Below, in pieces: positions 15,701 to 20,140 of a stretch of DNA of 20,140 bases (the stretch's first letter is position 1; every line of letters starts with the position of its first letter). The DNA lies in NCBI GenBank assembly GCA_037968515.1, contig JBBKVQ010000262.1:1-20140 (forward strand), in the 5' to 3' direction. The notes below the pieces were generated by a model, which saw nothing but the letters and a program-made list of their open reading frames with translations, made no database searches and was not told where the DNA came from. The position numbers were made by a program, and so were the translations under genes. Source of the stretch: JBFFMO01 sp037968515 (GTDB taxonomy: Bacteria; Myxococcota_A; Bradymonadia; Bradymonadales; Bradymonadaceae).

Positions 15701-18389
15701 AAATTACCCGACTTGGCGCGTCCAAGTTTTCCGCGGCAATCGTAGCCATTCGGCGGTAGAGGCTTGCACGTGCTTCATCATCGTCAGTGACCCCTGCGGC
15801 CGCATCGAACAGCTCCCATAGGGCGTCATGTCGTTTGGCAGAGCTGTAAAGGCTGCCCACACCGTCCCAATTTTGTTGCCGAACTAACACTTCACTCAGG
15901 GAAACAAACGCCTCTTCATGTTGAGGGTTGGCGTCAAGAATCTCAGTCCAGATTTCGACAGCAATATCAGGGTCGGTAGGAGCGAGCAGTTTTGCGGCTT
16001 CAGACTTCAAACCATGGGATTCGGCTTCGTCAGCGTGCGCTGCTTTCTGGAGCAAGAGCTCGGCCAGTTGAGGAGCGTCATTGGAGCGACGAAGCAAAGT
16101 TTCAAGTTGCTCCATCGCCTGTTGGTTGCTTGGTTCGGCCTCAAGTATCTCTTTAAGTAGGGGGGCGATGAGCTCCGGGTCGCGCACTCGCTCCTGAGCT
16201 AGCCTCAAGGTTGACTTTAGCTTTTCAAGCCGTTCATCACCGTCCAAAAGTGCGGCCTCACGGCGCATCAACTCAAACAGTGATTTGAAGTCTCGACGCG
16301 ATTCGTACACTTCTTTCAGGCGGTCGATGACGGGTTGATTCGTGGGATCGATTTCCACCACGCGCTCAAGAAAAGGGAGGGCCTGTGTCACGTTTTTGAG
16401 CTGGTCCTGCCAGATCGAGGCGACGTCTAGGTACAAGACCACAGCGTTTGCGATATCGCCTTGATCTGCGGCGGTGTCCGCGCGTTGCGCGAGCAGTTGA
16501 GTCAGGTCGTTGAAGCGTCGGTTGTTCTCGAGAAGGCCCCGCAATCGGTCAAACGCTGCGTCGAGATGCGGATCGATCTCGAGCACCTGTTGCAGGCACA
16601 TGATGACCATGGGCTCAAGACTCAGGCGCTCCTCGTAGAGGTCGGCCATGACGATAAGGAGATCAAGGCGCCGTGGCGCGTCTTCGGTCTCGCTGAGCTC
16701 CTCTTTATATGTATCGACCAAAGCGCTCCATTTTTCGTGGGCGCTGTACAGTCGTATCAGCTCTGGGCGTGCTTCTTTGTGGTCAGTGGTTTGACGCGAA
16801 TAAGCCTTCCAGACGTTGATGGCCTTGTCGGCACTCTGCATCTCGTTTTCAGCGAGCGAAGCAAGACGTCGGGTGATCTCCAACCGGCGTGAATCGTCGG
16901 TGGTGTGTTGTTGGGCGGTGTTGAGAAGCGCGAAAAGTTTGGACCAATCCTCCTCTTTTTCAAACCACTCTTCATAAAACGCGAGCATATCGGGTTGTTC
17001 AGCATCGATAAGCTTAATGCGTTTGAACCAGTATTCTGCGGCCTCGGAATCAACACGGTCTTTCCAAAGATACTTCGACAGGTCGAGCATCGCGTCGAGT
17101 TCGCCTTCCTTTTTACGAAGACGCTTGATTCCTTCTTCATACCGAGTCACGAGCGCATCGTGCGCACCGTCAGCTTTCGCCTCGACCATGAAAGCCCGTA
17201 GAATCGATAAATTGCCTGGGGCGTTGTCGAGTTGAACGCCCAATTCGGACAGATCTCCTTCGGCGGGCGCGCTGGCGTTTGAAGTTGTGTCCATCGACTC
17301 GATCTGTTCGCGTTGGATCGCGGTCAAGAGCTTGGTTGCATGCAGGTCTTCGGCTTCGCTTTCGTCGCGATCCGGATTGCCTGCGCCTTCTTCAGCGTTT
17401 TCAACCGCTTCGCTCTCTTCAGCGTTTTCAATCGCTTCGCCTTCATCAGTGTTTTCAGGAATTGAGGTGTCTGCGGCGATTTCGCTAGCGACTTCGTCTG
17501 CTTTTCGCTCGGCCTCCTCTGCAATCACGTTCACGTACCCAACGACCGAGACTCCAGTTGCCTCGTCGGAGCGGCCAAGTTGCTCCAGCAACCCGCTTCG
17601 TAAGTTAATCGCCTCTTCATTGCCTGGTTCAATATTTAGCGCTTCAGTGGCGTACTCCAGCGCCTGCTCCTTGGTCCCACAATCGCGCAGCTTCTCGAGG
17701 TGCGTTGCCTGTACATAGTGTTCGGCGGAGCGCTCGGGATGTGATTTGCGGTGCTCCCGGGCGTCCAGAACGAGATCTTGGATCACCTGAAGGACCGATT
17801 TCCCCTCGCTGTAGACGTAGAACAGCTCCTCGGCATCAGCATTCTCAGGGTCGTGTTCCATGACCTGTTCAAGGACTTCAACGGCCTTGGCTGGGTTTTT
17901 CATGTCATCGCCGTAAACTTGGGCGACACGAGTCAGGACGCGGGCCTTAGCCTGAGGGTTACTCTCTTTTTTTAGCTGAAGTTTAAACAGCAAAAGTACC
18001 CGCTCAAAATCTTCCGATTCACGGTAAATATTGCGTGCATGGTCGAGGCAAGTCGTATCGCTTGGGTGGACCACGTACGATTCTTGGAACGCTTTCATCG
18101 CGTCGTCGCGATTTTGCTGCAAACTCCACAGGGCATCGCCTAGTGCGACAAGGAGCCCCCCTTGTTCGGCAGTGTCGCTCAGAACCTCGTTGATCGATCG
18201 CAACTGTGCCACCAATCGATCGCCAAATTCGGGATCTGTCCCAAAGCGTGCGCTGGCATTCTCGTAAAGCGAGACAAGCTTCCGCCAGTCGAGTGCCTCG
18301 GCGTAACTCTCTCCCAAAGAGATGAATAATTCGTAATTGCCGGGTTGGTCCCGCCAGAGATTCTCAAGATCGCGTAGATCCGTAGTCAT
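6786..18389 (-). CDS. Giant tetratricopeptide-repeat (TPR) protein, 3867 residues
   Basis: A single open frame of 11.6 kb encodes a protein of roughly 430 kDa with no stop, frameshift, signal peptide or membrane helix, so it is probably a cytoplasmic scaffold. Residues 1-290 hold divergent TPRs, about 292-365 form an acidic linker with three 9-residue repeats, and the rest is an almost continuous helical-repeat array. The dominant unit is about 72 residues, that is two TPR hairpins. It often starts with a W-x-x-L pattern (RWDDL, RWIDL, EWREL), then a middle of the form L..LA.i.e..l.d...A...w..iL...P....AL..LerL. The last 60 residues contain a near-canonical TPR (YYYLGMVRWHQGDPRRAKDM and LSIDP). 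TPR arrays bind peptides or organise complexes; the partner here is unknown. The ATG at 18389 follows AAGG closely. The gene heads a four-gene run and diverges from a TolQ/ExbD/TonB-like module. Confidence 0.93.
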   Translation of the reverse strand: MTTDLRDLENLWRDQPGNYELFISLGESYAEALDWRKLVSLYENASARFGTDPEFGDRLVAQLRSINEVLSDTAEQGGLLVALGDALWSLQQNRDDAMKAFQESYVVHPSDTTCLDHARNIYRESEDFERVLLLFKLQLKKESNPQAKARVLTRVAQVYGDDMKNPAKAVEVLEQVMEHDPENADAEELFYVYSEGKSVLQVIQDLVLDAREHRKSHPERSAEHYVQATHLEKLRDCGTKEQALEYATEALNIEPGNEEAINLRSGLLEQLGRSDEATGVSVVGYVNVIAEEAERKADEVASEIAADTSIPENTDEGEAIENAEESEAVENAEEGAGNPDRDESEAEDLHATKLLTAIQREQIESMDTTSNASAPAEGDLSELGVQLDNAPGNLSILRAFMVEAKADGAHDALVTRYEEGIKRLRKKEGELDAMLDLSKYLWKDRVDSEAAEYWFKRIKLIDAEQPDMLAFYEEWFEKEEDWSKLFALLNTAQQHTTDDSRRLEITRRLASLAENEMQSADKAINVWKAYSRQTTDHKEARPELIRLYSAHEKWSALVDTYKEELSETEDAPRRLDLLIVMADLYEERLSLEPMVIMCLQQVLEIDPHLDAAFDRLRGLLENNRRFNDLTQLLAQRADTAADQGDIANAVVLYLDVASIWQDQLKNVTQALPFLERVVEIDPTNQPVIDRLKEVYESRRDFKSLFELMRREAALLDGDERLEKLKSTLRLAQERVRDPELIAPLLKEILEAEPSNQQAMEQLETLLRRSNDAPQLAELLLQKAAHADEAESHGLKSEAAKLLAPTDPDIAVEIWTEILDANPQHEEAFVSLSEVLVRQQNWDGVGSLYSSAKRHDALWELFDAAAGVTDDDEARASLYRRMATIAAENLDAPSRVILSLEALREVSANPDDIVRELVQWYERIGDVEHEIAMHRRLFDTAAEPGTKFKEAVKIRSLELSRDEHGNAMQWSLEAVRIDPCSSEALDLAYESASAADALELLVSSLDDIAQTIDDPAAQELIWGRLATIEQNDLNRIDDAIAHIELLSERLPDDLELLGKLDELYALSGNGTQRIATLRRQIEILMDRGATRVDVIDELGKIADVQRSELGQKDDARATYAEILDIEPEHLISLRGLKELHREDERWDDVVECLLREVSLSSTESPELRNSTLLELGDVYREHLNEPGDALRHYAMVLADDGTNVRAVAAVEALLAQPDQARDAALLLEPIFRDVGRQDELVQALEARRAVTEDRFEEQEILDELIPLYIGLENVSTAFDRACRQVELDVERSEVWLRLEQLGAKLNRWGDIEKVFSKFAPTDTKASATRFDMLRHLAAIREYQLNMKAEALAAWELLYAYDPMESAHVEALERLYRQLGRHEDLVHILVAKADLLEEPNARAMTLGEAARISDEVLADSTKTIEILQKLLLADSESREAVTSLRRLLASEARYLELGELLSSQGEMCADPELRKSLNLDLARTRFNHLDDVTGAIETLQLVLSENPHDSEVLGLIDSFDESLAGRPEMIDERLDLLAIAEPVARAQQNDSRLTEILRVKLAAEESEFEKVVLLDEISELLVNQERFSEAFDATADAVALTPDDEVRRQRIEDLGNLAERERDVVSVLRQAAAKADSVSAADIFVRVAGILERLGDDSEAMVAFEEALSANESDERALLALENLYERHQRYEDLASVLKRSATFGDPSQRATHLRRLAMVEEEVLNHPEESLEAWIELAELEPDAADALDALERLHERAERWMDVAEILERKASTILIPEVQLGSWLKLAAVRENHLDDVPGAIQTLNQVLTSDPSHDFATNELERLYQQESQWDDLCDILRLKLAGADSDSERDRIELQLAHVLVANLFATEDALTMYRSVLNRSPGQSDAIRALEELSQDDGLLDSVAEDLIPHFAHTHQWQKLVALYERLLDRALDPGVQATYAHEIALVYRDGLEDFPAARKGFSRAWLLDLDNVALRNELLELVVRDSDWALLADTFNSALLESQDPTTTLDLHLRLAQLQHDHLSDLEAAEKHLREALLLDERHSESYDDIERLLVAQERWFDLVELLEARYSAFAMESDAVDILHRMARVQDQLLEDEITATDTYVRILSLAPDAAEALSTLNRLYRSQERWDDLNQLLVGQLSFAKPEDQVTLRLELGELSASHLHTPMQAVDYAREIFEIEPANNDAVVLLEKLVENEVVRADVAALLEPIYRTQGNIEGLLRALHVAADAADEPTTKAAFLKEVAAIQETEQKDISAAATAYERVFALTPEDDSVRQSLERIAAQTNGWASLAEAYTRTLRDNFDISDDVRATLLLEQASILESRLERLEDAERALSDLLLIQPEHEGALDALERILSRNENWHGLGELYRRRADLTHSPEDKRLVLETLAGLYEDVLEDSDSAVEIHNEILSSNADDVGARRALERLLHFSGRWIDLADLYRQQSEFARSPEESLEYRFRLAQILETELDQLDEALELHREILGTDPGHVESRRALEGLSRDLATREGDWAEHRVQIIDLLLTTYDPERDRERILSFLEQKATLVEDVSTKVALYAQLAATLESSSRSEDRSQALTYLAQAFQFDPYADDLRTRVDALAEELGAWERLVPIYLHGLERTDDLEAQIRLLRSCAEILSGPMKDRESAIAVWQQILALDKNHDTALGQLERLYGELELWEPLVEVLDRRVEAIYDQVAQERILKRIATIQVDVLGDSVAGIKTWRRLLDMNPARLEYVQQLETLCEQESHFTELEELLRLKVNLVDDGTPRLSVLRKLANVQDDVLRDVNAGIETWIQIRDSEPNDFAAAQALVRLYETAERWPELLDGLGHLRNLTTDRRAISHIELKTASVLLQHLEAPYDALSHVRNVLDEFPASDEARAAMATLIDRPGTREDAAAALENVYRATEEWRELEALFERLLEVSEDSIQREGIYIRLAKLQEEEIGQLQLAFVTFGRALRERPTSPEIRTHIEEISSRLNNQDELVAVYEDCLDALEDDIASRRTISERLGVLYFEIEEHDDAIRNFETVLEIDEYDAAALDYLDKLYQMTRRWDALESVLERELTIAHPSRVNDVRFRLGYLREIVFERPLDGFDHYRQIAIEEPTHGGALEAIDRLADRDDLREDACALLEPIYEQAQVWDKLSRVLLIKLEYQDHASERAITLERLGQIEAEKLNHPTMAYSYYGRSLREEPGNIDVQARLEELAFSNELYEELVALYEDINADLSDPIRIVDLSLVAGRVATENLGDLDGAVKLYQRVLDIDAENRTALDALEVIARHQGDSGALARVLQRKADALFDPVERFNTFVELGRVRNEREEFEEAIEAYQQASLIDESDSAVMFALVDLLEITEQYGPLVELLQRLVLFVEDDAQRFQLYVRMGQYQRVLLKDDFGALESYRAALDCRPDDSFVLESMDELYEATSNFDELREVLLRRLELSETPEARLALLVRSATLNYEKFSDVARAIEDFEAAMKIDANDPAVVAALDKLYRAEGRWDDVVSLYNRVISESSDSPTRVAQLRVTMADIYAQHMAAPEKAIEQLTAVLNADPGHTGALSVLADLHEAGGEWAKTIEVLGRQAEAAKTSEDRAASHLRRAQIFESKLNDPGNAANDYVKVIELFPTHEVALPALKALYHRLDAQEQLFAILEFEAAYRPETERVEIYLNMANIARDHLDDAGKRVAALEKASALAPGDLSVVEPLLDAFINAGAFDRAEPLLESIIQQLRDDRKLKDVVRFLHLQGKLAEQKGDSEAAFEAYEGAHKVDASYIPNLLSLGRMLFHKQDWDGALKMFQTLLLHQMNIDRDQDKVDVYYYLGMVRWHQGDPRRAKDMFSRALSIDPKHEPTKQAMSQL
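6789..17282 (-). repeat. Degenerate ~72-residue (~216-bp) double-TPR repeat array
   Basis: Within the giant gene, the region after the acidic linker repeats a unit of about 72 codons. For example, one unit begins with NWHGLGELYR and the next with RWIDLADLYR, 72 residues later. I count about two dozen positions in the whole protein with Trp followed three residues later by a hydrophobic residue at the unit start. DNA identity between units is low, so the array is old or under diversifying drift, not a recent tandem expansion. Confidence 0.7.
17376..17456 (-). repeat. Three tandem 27-bp repeats encoding 9-residue acidic units
   Basis: Three in-frame 27-bp units at 17430-17456, 17403-17429 and 17376-17402 encode ENTDEGEAI, ENAEESEAV and ENAEEGAGN (about residues 312-338 of the giant protein). 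The shared GAAAAC at each unit start and the offset of exactly 27 bases show tandem duplication. The repeats lie in the acidic, probably disordered linker between the N-terminal TPR block and the main array. Confidence 0.8.
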
Positions 18390-18456
18390 CGGCCTTACCC
18401 TGAAAGCTAAGGAATGATCGGTAGAGGGGCTATCAGTTTGTGCATGAAGCCGCCGA

Positions 18457-18486
18457 ATGGTAGCAGACCGACTTCGCCGTTGGCAA
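18457..18486 (-). promoter_or_regulatory. Candidate promoter for the giant TPR operon
   Basis: On the minus strand, TTGCCA (18486-18481) is separated by 18 bases from TACCAT (18462-18457). These match the sigma70 consensus at 5 of 6 and 4 of 6 positions. The start codon lies about 68 bases downstream of the -10. The spacing and match are reasonable but not exceptional. Confidence 0.4.
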
Positions 18487-18516
18487 CGCAGGAAGCGGCG
18501 ATCCCGTCGTCCAACG

Positions 18517-18546
18517 TTGCGCGGTGATTTTGGAGCGTGGTATCAC
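18517..18546 (+). promoter_or_regulatory. Candidate promoter for the TolQ/ExbD/TonB-like module
   Basis: TTGCGC (18517-18522) and TATCAC (18541-18546) are separated by 18 bases and lie about 30 bases before the ATG at 18576. The match to the sigma70 consensus is weak to moderate. The -35 region of this promoter and that of the divergent one each sit in a CGTTGC sequence on their own strand, giving a 6-bp inverted repeat (18483-18488 and 18515-18520). Confidence 0.3.
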
Positions 18547-18575
18547 GTGGTGCGAAAACGTTTAGAGAGGAAACT

Positions 18576-19310
18576 ATGTTGGAAACGATGTGGGTGCAGC
18601 TTGTGACAGCTCAGGCCGCGAGCCCCGAAAAAGCCAGAGGGGTCGTCGAGATTCTTCTTGAGGCAGACGGCGTGGTTACAGCGGTTCTGGTGGTTTTGAC
18701 CATCATGAGCCTCTTGTCTTGGTACGTGATCGGCTACAAGGCGCTCTATTTGCGGCGCGCCAGTGTCGAAAGTGCTCGTTTTCTTGAGACCTTTTGGGCC
18801 TCAAAGCGACTCGACGCAATTTATCAATCCGCCGAGCAGTTTTCGAGGTCGCCGGTGAGCCAGGTGTTCAAGGCTGGATACATTGAGTTGTCGAAGCTTA
18901 AGAATGTTGAAGGCGAGGAGACCGGCACGATGAAAACCCAGTTGGGTGGAATCGAAAACGTGGAACGTGCGCTTCGCCGGGCGATGACCACCGAGACGAC
19001 AGAGCTCGAGAGTTTGCTTCCATTCCTAGCTACTGTGGGCTCCAACGCTGTGTTTGTTGGGCTCTTTGGTACGGTCTGGGGAATTATGGTTGCATTCGTC
19101 AACATTGAAGCTGCGGGTGCTGCAGGCATCGACGTCGTTGCCGGGCCCATTGCCGAAGCGCTGATCGTGACCGCGTTTGGTCTCGTGACGGCGATTCCTG
19201 CCGGTGCCGCCTACAACTTCTTTACCAGTCGAATTCGTGTCGTTGGTTCCGAGATGGATAACTTCTCGAACGATTTTCTGAATATTGTGAAACGCCACTT
19301 CTTCAAGTGA
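18576..19310 (+). CDS. MotA/TolQ/ExbB family proton channel protein
   Basis: The 244-residue protein has three membrane helices: about 33-55 (VVTAVLVVLTIMSLLSWY and on), 146-174 and 189-213. The central one contains the hallmark GLFGTVWGIM (162-171), and the third carries the PIAEALIVTAFGLVTAIPAG signature (191-210). TolQ/ExbB subunits form the pentameric inner-membrane stator through which protons energise TolA or TonB together with TolR or ExbD. The ATG at 18576 is chosen because AGAGAGG lies about 8 bases upstream; an upstream in-frame start at 18537 overlaps the promoter. It is the first of three co-directional genes, 7 bases before the ExbD-like gene. Sequence alone does not separate TolQ from ExbB. 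Confidence 0.92.
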   Translation: MLETMWVQLVTAQAASPEKARGVVEILLEADGVVTAVLVVLTIMSLLSWYVIGYKALYLRRASVESARFLETFWASKRLDAIYQSAEQFSRSPVSQVFKAGYIELSKLKNVEGEETGTMKTQLGGIENVERALRRAMTTETTELESLLPFLATVGSNAVFVGLFGTVWGIMVAFVNIEAAGAAGIDVVAGPIAEALIVTAFGLVTAIPAGAAYNFFTSRIRVVGSEMDNFSNDFLNIVKRHFFK

Positions 19311-19317
19311 GGTCCCG

Positions 19318-19848
19318 ATGGGTGCAAGACTACCCGGCGGCTCAGGTGGCATGAATGCCGAGATCAACGTCGCGCCATTGGTCGACGTGATGTTGGTTCT
19401 TTTGACCGTGTTCATGATCTCGGCGCCGATGATTAAAGAGGATGTTGAAAAGCGTAAGGTCGATATGGATCTGCCCGTGACGCGCAACAACGCCAATCGT
19501 ATCGATCCCAAAACCACAGATAAGATCATACTTGAGATCGATAAGACGCTAATCGTGCGAATCGGCGATGAAATCATTACGGATTGCAGCGCAGCGACGA
19601 CTCAAACGAATAAAGATCGGTTCGAGGTGTGTTTCGACGACGTCGAGAAGAAGCTCGCGTCGAACGTGAAGCTTCAGGAGGAAGGCGAAATTTACCTGCT
19701 GGCTGACACCGAGATTCCGTACGGCTTCGTGGTTGGCACGATGGCCCGAATCAAAAGGGCAGGCGTGGGTAAGGTCGGTATGGTGACAAACCCAGAGTAT
19801 CTCGACGAGAAACCCGAGCCCAAGAAGGGCAAGAAAGGGAAAAAATAG
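19318..19848 (+). CDS. ExbD/TolR family biopolymer transport protein
   Basis: The 176-residue protein has the ExbD/TolR layout: a short cytoplasmic leader, the motif INVAPLVDVMLVLLTVFM (16-33) with the proton-relaying Asp23 at the start of the single membrane helix, then a periplasmic domain of about 125 residues. The segment IPYGFVVGTMARIKRAGV (133-150) fits the conserved end of the domain. Two cysteines (Cys90 and Cys105) flank an apparent insert in the periplasmic part and could form a disulphide. The C-terminus is a lysine-rich tail (KKGKKGKK). GAGGT lies 5 bases before the ATG, and the stop overlaps the next start (TAGTG). With the TolQ/ExbB protein it would form the stator driving the TonB/TolA-like product. 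Confidence 0.92.
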   Translation: MGARLPGGSGGMNAEINVAPLVDVMLVLLTVFMISAPMIKEDVEKRKVDMDLPVTRNNANRIDPKTTDKIILEIDKTLIVRIGDEIITDCSAATTQTNKDRFEVCFDDVEKKLASNVKLQEEGEIYLLADTEIPYGFVVGTMARIKRAGVGKVGMVTNPEYLDEKPEPKKGKKGKK

Positions 19849-20140
19849 TGCTTGAGACGGGTTCATATCCAACCGCAGGCGGGCGGCCAGCGCATTCGTC
19901 CGATATCACTGCGGGAGTTGTGATGACGCTGGTGCTGCATCTTGCGATCGTGGGTTCCATTATTTGGGCCACGATGCGATCGAACGAGAGCATGCAGGAT
20001 CAAATCGAGCCCAAGATGCTGCAGTTCGAAAAGGTCGAACTCCTTGCGCTCGGCGAAGAGAAACCCCCCGAAGCGCTGCCTCGAATCGCGAATCCAGAAC
20101 CTGTCACAAAGAAGCCAGACGAAGTTATTCTTGAACAACC
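19848..20140 (+). CDS. TonB/TolA-like energy transducer, C-terminus outside window
   Basis: An open frame from GTG 19848 to the window edge encodes 97 residues and part of a proline codon. It shows a short cytoplasmic leader, one membrane helix at about 23-43 (GVVMTLVLHLAIVGSIIWATM), then a charged, proline-rich stretch (EKPPEALPR, PEPVTKKPDE) as in the periplasm-spanning part of TonB or TolA. T-LVL-H (27-31) resembles the SxxxH motif that couples TonB to ExbB. AGGG lies 8 bases before the GTG, which shares its G with the exbD stop. An alternative ATG at 19923, with GGGAG 5 bases upstream, would start directly at the helix. Without the C-terminal domain, TonB, TolA and AgmX/PglI-type proteins cannot be told apart. 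Confidence 0.75.
   Translation, partial: MLETGSYPTAGGRPAHSSDITAGVVMTLVLHLAIVGSIIWATMRSNESMQDQIEPKMLQFEKVELLALGEEKPPEALPRIANPEPVTKKPDEVILEQ

Noticed and set aside
18544..18549. CACGTG palindrome upstream of the TolQ-like gene
   Set aside because: A 6-bp palindrome is expected by chance and its flanks are not symmetrical.
19026..19577. 183-codon minus-strand open frame over the TolQ/ExbD genes
   Set aside because: It is antisense to two clearly recognised membrane protein genes and has no domain of its own.

Overview
The window looks like a chromosomal segment of a Gram-negative bacterium of moderate GC, most likely a deltaproteobacterial (Myxococcota- or Bradymonadales-like) lineage. This is inferred from the gene mix: a giant soluble TPR protein, a TolQ/ExbD/TonB-type motor module, a fatty acyl-CoA reductase, and HemW and YbgC homologues. 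No rRNA, tRNA, CRISPR array, transposase or phage gene is visible. Coding density is very high, and most neighbouring genes overlap by 1-4 bases or are separated by fewer than 31.

Layout. (1) 1-3328, minus strand: a three-gene operon reading HAD-IB hydrolase, then a divergent LarA-like (DUF2088) protein, then a fatty acyl-CoA reductase whose C-terminus runs off the left edge. Its leader carries a good sigma70-type promoter and a hairpin followed by seven Ts. (2) 3562-5572, plus strand: a compact run of a single-pass membrane protein of unknown function, hemW and a ybgC-type thioesterase, each overlapping the next. (3) 5574-18389, minus strand: a four-gene run headed by an uninterrupted 11.6-kb gene for a 3867-residue TPR protein, followed by a 100-residue protein of unknown function, a low-molecular-weight protein tyrosine phosphatase and a ferritin-like protein. 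The run ends one base away from the ybgC stop codon. (4) 18576-20140, plus strand: a TolQ/ExbB-type proton channel, an ExbD/TolR protein and a TonB/TolA-like protein cut by the right edge. This module diverges from the giant gene across a 186-bp intergenic region with a plausible promoter on each strand.

How the parts may work together (inference). The left operon pairs a reductase for activated fatty acids with a phosphatase-like enzyme and a LarA relative that appears to lack one of the two catalytic histidines, which suggests lipid or alpha-hydroxy-acid chemistry different from lactate racemisation. The giant TPR protein has no signal peptide or membrane segment and is probably a cytoplasmic scaffold. 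It is built largely from a degenerate unit of about 72 residues (two TPR hairpins) with a tryptophan near the start of many units. Its divergent pairing with a proton-driven Tol/Ton-like motor, and its co-directional run with a phosphatase, are the most interesting contextual clues. No partner or substrate can be named from sequence alone.
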